DNA from: Paenibacillus sp. MMS20-IR301
Lineage (GTDB): Bacteria; Bacillota; Bacilli; Paenibacillales; Paenibacillaceae
Reading direction: 5' to 3'
DNA: 64,000 bases
Assembly: GCF_032302195.1 (NCBI RefSeq)
Contig: NZ_CP135275.1
Coordinates: 1,178,001-1,242,000, forward strand
Positions within the stretch are counted from its first letter, which is position 1. Each line of letters opens with the position of its first letter. The position numbers and the translations under genes were made by a program. The notes beneath the pieces were generated by a model. It did no database searches, was not told the DNA's origin, and saw only the letters and a list, made by a program, of their open reading frames with translations. Positions 60,699-64,000 of the stretch are shown here, piece after piece.

Positions 60699-61859
60699 AT
60701 GAACCTACAGCATGAGACAGAAGAGGCCCTGGCAGCAAGCCTGACCGAAGTACGGCGCAACCTGCACCGGGAGCCGGAGCTTAGCAATGAAGAGTTCAGA
60801 ACGACGCAGAAGCTGAGGGAATGGCTGACTGAAGCAAGTATTCATATTCTCGATCTCCCGCTTAAGACCGGACTTATTGCCGAGGTCGGACAGGGGGACG
60901 GGCCGATCGTTGCGGTCCGCTGTGATATAGATGCACTCCCGATTGAAGAGCAGACGGAGCTGCCATTTGCCTCAACAATTTCCGGGAAGATGCATGCCTG
61001 CGGTCATGACTTCCACACCGCAGTGATCTTAGGGGCCACACTCCTGCTGAAGCAGCATGAACATGAGCTGCACGGCAAGGTTAGGCTATTGTTCCAACCG
61101 GCGGAAGAAACGGGACACGGAGCGGAGGATGTGCTGGCATCCGGCGGCCTGAACGATGTCGAGGCCATCTTCGGATTACATAACTCACCGGACCTGCCTA
61201 CCGGGGCGTTCGGTACTAGAACGGGAGCCTTAACGGCAGGCGTAGACCGGTTTGAAATTACGGTAAAAGGGGTAGGTGCACATGCCGCTACTCCGGAAAA
61301 AGGCGTGGACTCTATAGTAACAGCTGCGCAGATCATCACGATGCTGCAAACCGTAGTCAGCCGGCAAAATAATACGCAGGAGCCGGTAGTGTTAAGCGTC
61401 ACGAGAATCAACGGCGGCTTCACCTGGAATGTGCTGCCGGAGAAGGTGGAGCTTGAAGGCACGGTACGTACTTACAATGAAGACATCCGCCGCAGCATTC
61501 CGGACCAGATGACCCGGATTATTGAGGGGATTGCGGCAGCAGCCGGAGCAGAGGCACAGCTGCACTGGTATCCGGGTCCGCCCGCAACCATTAATCACGG
61601 AGAATGGACAGACTTCACCAAGGAGGTAGCCGCACAAGCCGGCTATACCGTGCATGATATTCCGCCGCAAATGGGCGGGGAAGACTTTTCGTATTATTTA
61701 CAGCAAATCCCGGGTGCGTTCGTCAATATTGGAACAGGCCCGAATTATGCGCTGCATCATCCGCGCTTTGATGTCGATGAGGCGGCAATCCTGCCGGCTG
61801 CGAAGTATTTTGCCACACTTGCCGGACAAGCTCTAGCCAAACTGGCGGCTGAGGAATAA
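60699..61859 (+). CDS. M20-family amidohydrolase
   Basis: A 386-residue dinuclear-metal peptidase-fold enzyme: metal ligands in MHACGHDFHT (about residue 98-107), catalytic Glu pair in PAEETGHGA, and a late GGEDFSYY motif. The order of domains (catalytic, dimerisation, catalytic) is that of N-acyl amino-acid amidohydrolases (HipO/AmaA group). It would remove an acyl group from an N-acylated amino acid. The next genes encode a MetNI-like importer, so the substrate may be an N-acyl sulfur amino acid. Ribosome site GGAAGGGAG. Confidence 0.92.
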   Translation: MNLQHETEEALAASLTEVRRNLHREPELSNEEFRTTQKLREWLTEASIHILDLPLKTGLIAEVGQGDGPIVAVRCDIDALPIEEQTELPFASTISGKMHACGHDFHTAVILGATLLLKQHEHELHGKVRLLFQPAEETGHGAEDVLASGGLNDVEAIFGLHNSPDLPTGAFGTRTGALTAGVDRFEITVKGVGAHAATPEKGVDSIVTAAQIITMLQTVVSRQNNTQEPVVLSVTRINGGFTWNVLPEKVELEGTVRTYNEDIRRSIPDQMTRIIEGIAAAAGAEAQLHWYPGPPATINHGEWTDFTKEVAAQAGYTVHDIPPQMGGEDFSYYLQQIPGAFVNIGTGPNYALHHPRFDVDEAAILPAAKYFATLAGQALAKLAAEE

Positions 61860-61900
61860 TCCTGAATCCTAAATTTACTCCAGAGTTGAGGGGAACGACC

Positions 61901-62944
61901 ATGATTGAAATACGGGACGTGTACAAGACATTCACCCGCAAACAGATGAAGATTGAAGCACTGAAAGGGATTAGCCTCAAGGTGGATAAAGGCGATATCT
62001 TCGGCGTAATCGGCTACAGCGGTGCCGGCAAAAGCACACTGATCCGTCTGGTCAATTATCTGGAACGGCCGACGACGGGGCAGGTGCTGGTAGACGGCCA
62101 TGATCTCGGTGCTTACAGTGACAAGGAGCTGCGGACTGCCAAGAAGAACATCGGAATGATCTTTCAGCATTTCAACCTGCTGGAATCGAAGAAAGTGTTC
62201 GACAATGTAGCGATTCCGCTCGTCCTGCTGAAGAAGAGCAAAGCGGAAATCCGCAAACGGGTGGAGGAGCTGCTGGCATTCGTAGGACTGAGCGATAAGG
62301 CGGGGAGCTACCCGAGCGAATTATCCGGCGGACAGAAGCAGCGGGTCGGGATTGCCAGAGCGCTAGCCTCAAATCCCCAGATACTGCTCTGTGACGAAGC
62401 GACTTCTGCCTTAGATCCGCAGACGACACAGTCGATTCTGCAGCTGCTCAAACGGATTAATGCCGAATACAACATTACCGTCATGATCATTACGCATGAG
62501 ATGTCTGTCATTCAGGAAATCTGCAACAAGGTGGCGGTCATGGAAGAAGGCAGGATTATCGAGCAGGGAAGTGTACTGGATGTATTCGGTGATCCGAAGC
62601 ATCCGACTACGCAGAACTTTGTGAAGACCGTCATTCAGAACAGCATGACCGCAAGTGTCCGCAAAACCCTTAAGACTGAGCAGGGAAGCCGGGTCTATAA
62701 GCTGAATTTTGCCGGAGACAGTGCATCTGAGCCGATTCTCTACGAGGTCATCCGTTCCAGCGGGGTCAAGGTCAATATCCTGTTCGCGAATACGACGGAG
62801 ATTCAGGAAACGACACTGGGTACGATCATCGTTCAGCTCCAGGGTGAAGAGCTGCAGATGGATCAGGCACTGGATTACTTGAAGCAGCATGAAGTCCGGG
62901 TAGAGGAGGTGAAATCCTATGTTCTCGACATCGATCACAAGTGA
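61901..62944 (+). CDS. MetN-type ABC transporter ATP-binding protein
   Basis: A 347-residue ATPase with Walker A GYSGAGKST, Q loop IFQHFNLLESK, signature LSGGQKQRVGIARAL, Walker B ILLCDEATSALDP and a C-terminal NIL domain (about 265-347) that in MetN binds methionine and inhibits transport. ATG 61901 is chosen, behind GAGGGGA; a TTG 15 bases earlier overlaps it. It overlaps the permease gene by 26 bases. A MetQ-type binding protein is not seen before the window ends. Confidence 0.92.
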   Translation: MIEIRDVYKTFTRKQMKIEALKGISLKVDKGDIFGVIGYSGAGKSTLIRLVNYLERPTTGQVLVDGHDLGAYSDKELRTAKKNIGMIFQHFNLLESKKVFDNVAIPLVLLKKSKAEIRKRVEELLAFVGLSDKAGSYPSELSGGQKQRVGIARALASNPQILLCDEATSALDPQTTQSILQLLKRINAEYNITVMIITHEMSVIQEICNKVAVMEEGRIIEQGSVLDVFGDPKHPTTQNFVKTVIQNSMTASVRKTLKTEQGSRVYKLNFAGDSASEPILYEVIRSSGVKVNILFANTTEIQETTLGTIIVQLQGEELQMDQALDYLKQHEVRVEEVKSYVLDIDHK

Positions 62945-63578
62945 GCAATTTCTTAGAGCCATTATAGAAACGATTCAAATGGTGGGTGTATCCCTGTTTG
63001 TAGGATCACTTCTCGGGATTCCGCTGGGCATACTCCTGGTGATTACCCGTCCTGGCGGTGTACTGGAGAATAAAGCGCTCTATACCGGGCTGAATCCGGT
63101 GATCAATATTATCCGCTCGCTGCCTTTTATCATATTATTGGTAGCGATTATTCCGGTAACAAGAGCAATTGTTCACACCTCAATTGGGACCAATGCGGCG
63201 ATTGTTCCGCTCATTATCTACATCGCACCTTATATCGCACGGTTGGTAGAGAATTCTCTGCTGGAAGTAAATCCGGGGATTCTGGAAGCTGCTGAAGCAA
63301 TGGGGGCTACTCCGCTGCAAGTAATATGGTACTTCCTGCTGCCGGAGGCGATCGGCTCTTTAATCCTCTCCCTGACCACAGCGACGATCGGCCTCATCGG
63401 GGCAACGGCCATGGCTGGAACAGTAGGTGGAGGCGGCGTCGGGGATTTGGCCATCGTCTATGGCTACCAGCGTTTTGACAAGTTTGTTATGATCGCCACC
63501 GTAATTATTCTGATTATTCTGGTGCAGGGCATTCAATCTCTAGGCAACACACTGGCGCGGAAAATCCGCCGCTACTAA
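62919..63578 (+). CDS. MetI-type ABC transporter permease
   Basis: A 219-residue permease with five helices; the ATPase-docking loop reads EAAEAMGATPLQVIWYFLLPEA (about residues 125-146). GAGGAGGTG lies seven bases before ATG 62919. It belongs to the methionine/methionine-derivative uptake family (D/L-methionine, S-methyl compounds). Its ligand may not be methionine itself, given the adjoining amidohydrolase and URO-D-like genes. Confidence 0.93.
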   Translation: MFSTSITSEQFLRAIIETIQMVGVSLFVGSLLGIPLGILLVITRPGGVLENKALYTGLNPVINIIRSLPFIILLVAIIPVTRAIVHTSIGTNAAIVPLIIYIAPYIARLVENSLLEVNPGILEAAEAMGATPLQVIWYFLLPEAIGSLILSLTTATIGLIGATAMAGTVGGGGVGDLAIVYGYQRFDKFVMIATVIILIILVQGIQSLGNTLARKIRRY

Positions 63579-63607
63579 CTATTACATACACAGAAGGGGA
63601 CCGGCAG

Positions 63608-64000
63608 ATGAGTGCATGGAGCAAGCAGGACCGTTTTAAGGCATTATTATCCGGAGAACTTGCGGATCGTCCGATTGTCAGCGGATGGCGCCACTTTATT
63701 GACAAGGAACAGAATGCAGAAGATCTGGCAGCAACTACGATTGCTTTCACGAAGAAATACGACTGGGACTGGGTGAAAATCAACCCGCGGGCCACCTACC
63801 TGGCTGAAGCCTGGGGGAATGAGTACGACTTCGCGGATTATCAGACAGTGTTCCCGAGACAGCTGACTACGGCTATTCCCGCTGCGGCGAATCTCTGGGA
63901 TCTTGAAGTGAAAAAGGCATCCGGAACAGCTTCGCTGGCTGAGCATCTGGAGGCGGTACGGAAGATCCGCCAGGGTTTACCTGAGACTCCGCTGATTCAG
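63608..64000 (+). CDS. Uroporphyrinogen decarboxylase-like protein (cut by window edge)
   Basis: 131 codons of a gene that continues past the right edge. The start MSAWSKQDRFKALLSGELADRP resembles the URO-D/methyltransferase superfamily N terminus (usually RERxxxALxGExxDRxP), and the segment TKKYDWDWVKINPRATY fits the strand that follows (YDxDxIKxxxR). GAAGGGG lies eight bases before ATG. Members outside haem synthesis transfer methyl groups between corrinoid proteins and methylated compounds. No corrinoid protein is visible here. It is probably the fifth gene of the operon. Confidence 0.8.
   Translation, partial: MSAWSKQDRFKALLSGELADRPIVSGWRHFIDKEQNAEDLAATTIAFTKKYDWDWVKINPRATYLAEAWGNEYDFADYQTVFPRQLTTAIPAAANLWDLEVKKASGTASLAEHLEAVRKIRQGLPETPLIQ

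Noticed and set aside
1..64000. tRNA or rRNA genes
   Set aside because: No cloverleaf-type CCA-ending or GTTCRANNC T-loop segments and no rRNA-like stretches were recognised on either strand; a covariance search would be needed to exclude them fully.

Overview
This window is chromosomal DNA of a low-GC-phylum, Gram-positive endospore-former-type bacterium, most likely Paenibacillus (genus is an inference). The grounds are AGGAGG-type ribosome sites on almost every gene, many TTG/GTG starts, a YesM/YesN-type two-component pair next to a carbohydrate ABC transporter, a BceRS-BceAB detoxification module, lipoteichoic-acid synthase, type II pantothenate kinase and a BirA box of Firmicutes type. 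No rRNA, tRNA or CRISPR array was seen.

Layout. 1-6.7 kb: end of an AraC regulator, a LysE exporter, a HIT protein, a lipoprotein and a complete bceRS-bceAB locus with a palindromic operator. 6.8-12.4 kb: MOSC protein, an ArsR-type regulator with a large C-terminal domain, a GH2 glycosidase behind a promoter/operator, and a secreted six-bladed propeller glycosidase (sialidase/GH93 fold). 12.7-20.7 kb: a sugar uptake locus (binding protein, two permeases, YesM-like kinase, YesN-like regulator, second paralogous binding protein), with cre-like sites. 20.8-34.2 kb: mixed housekeeping and accessory genes (lipase, AraC regulators, LTA synthase, CE2-type esterase, TetR with a paired SMR pump, amidase, a broken P-loop kinase, CDP-alcohol transferase, Drr-type ABC exporter). 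34.3-36.0 kb: a decayed IS1182-family element and an array of palindromic 24-bp units. 36.0-44.8 kb: two unknown genes, then birA and, divergent from it, an eight-gene BirA-controlled operon: bioY, acyl-CoA ligase, thiolase, SDR reductase, and a complete ECF energising module. 44.9-57.7 kb: small accessory genes (GNATs, ABC-F, VOC, PPOX, methyltransferase, HAD), a GntR/YtrA-ABC operon, a MerR regulator with a perfect 18-bp palindrome, and a pantothenate kinase that appears to start at CTG. 57.8-59.9 kb: an intact IS4-family element inside a zone of short repeats. 60.0-64.0 kb: an FCD-GntR regulator followed by an M20 amidohydrolase, MetN/MetI-type transporter and the start of a uroporphyrinogen-decarboxylase-like gene.

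How the parts fit. Two blocks look like dedicated nutrient programmes. The 7.7-20.7 kb block joins extracellular and cytoplasmic glycosidases, one ABC importer with two binding proteins, and a sensor pair, all with cre-like sites, which suggests use of a plant polysaccharide under catabolite control. The 37-44.8 kb block combines biotin sensing, biotin capture and three enzymes of acyl-chain chemistry behind one BirA-overlapped promoter; its thiolase has lost one of the two catalytic cysteines. The 60-64 kb operon looks like a scavenging route for a small N-acylated or methylated (perhaps sulfur) compound. Many local regulators come with visible palindromic operators in or next to their promoters. 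All functions are read from sequence alone; no database search was possible.
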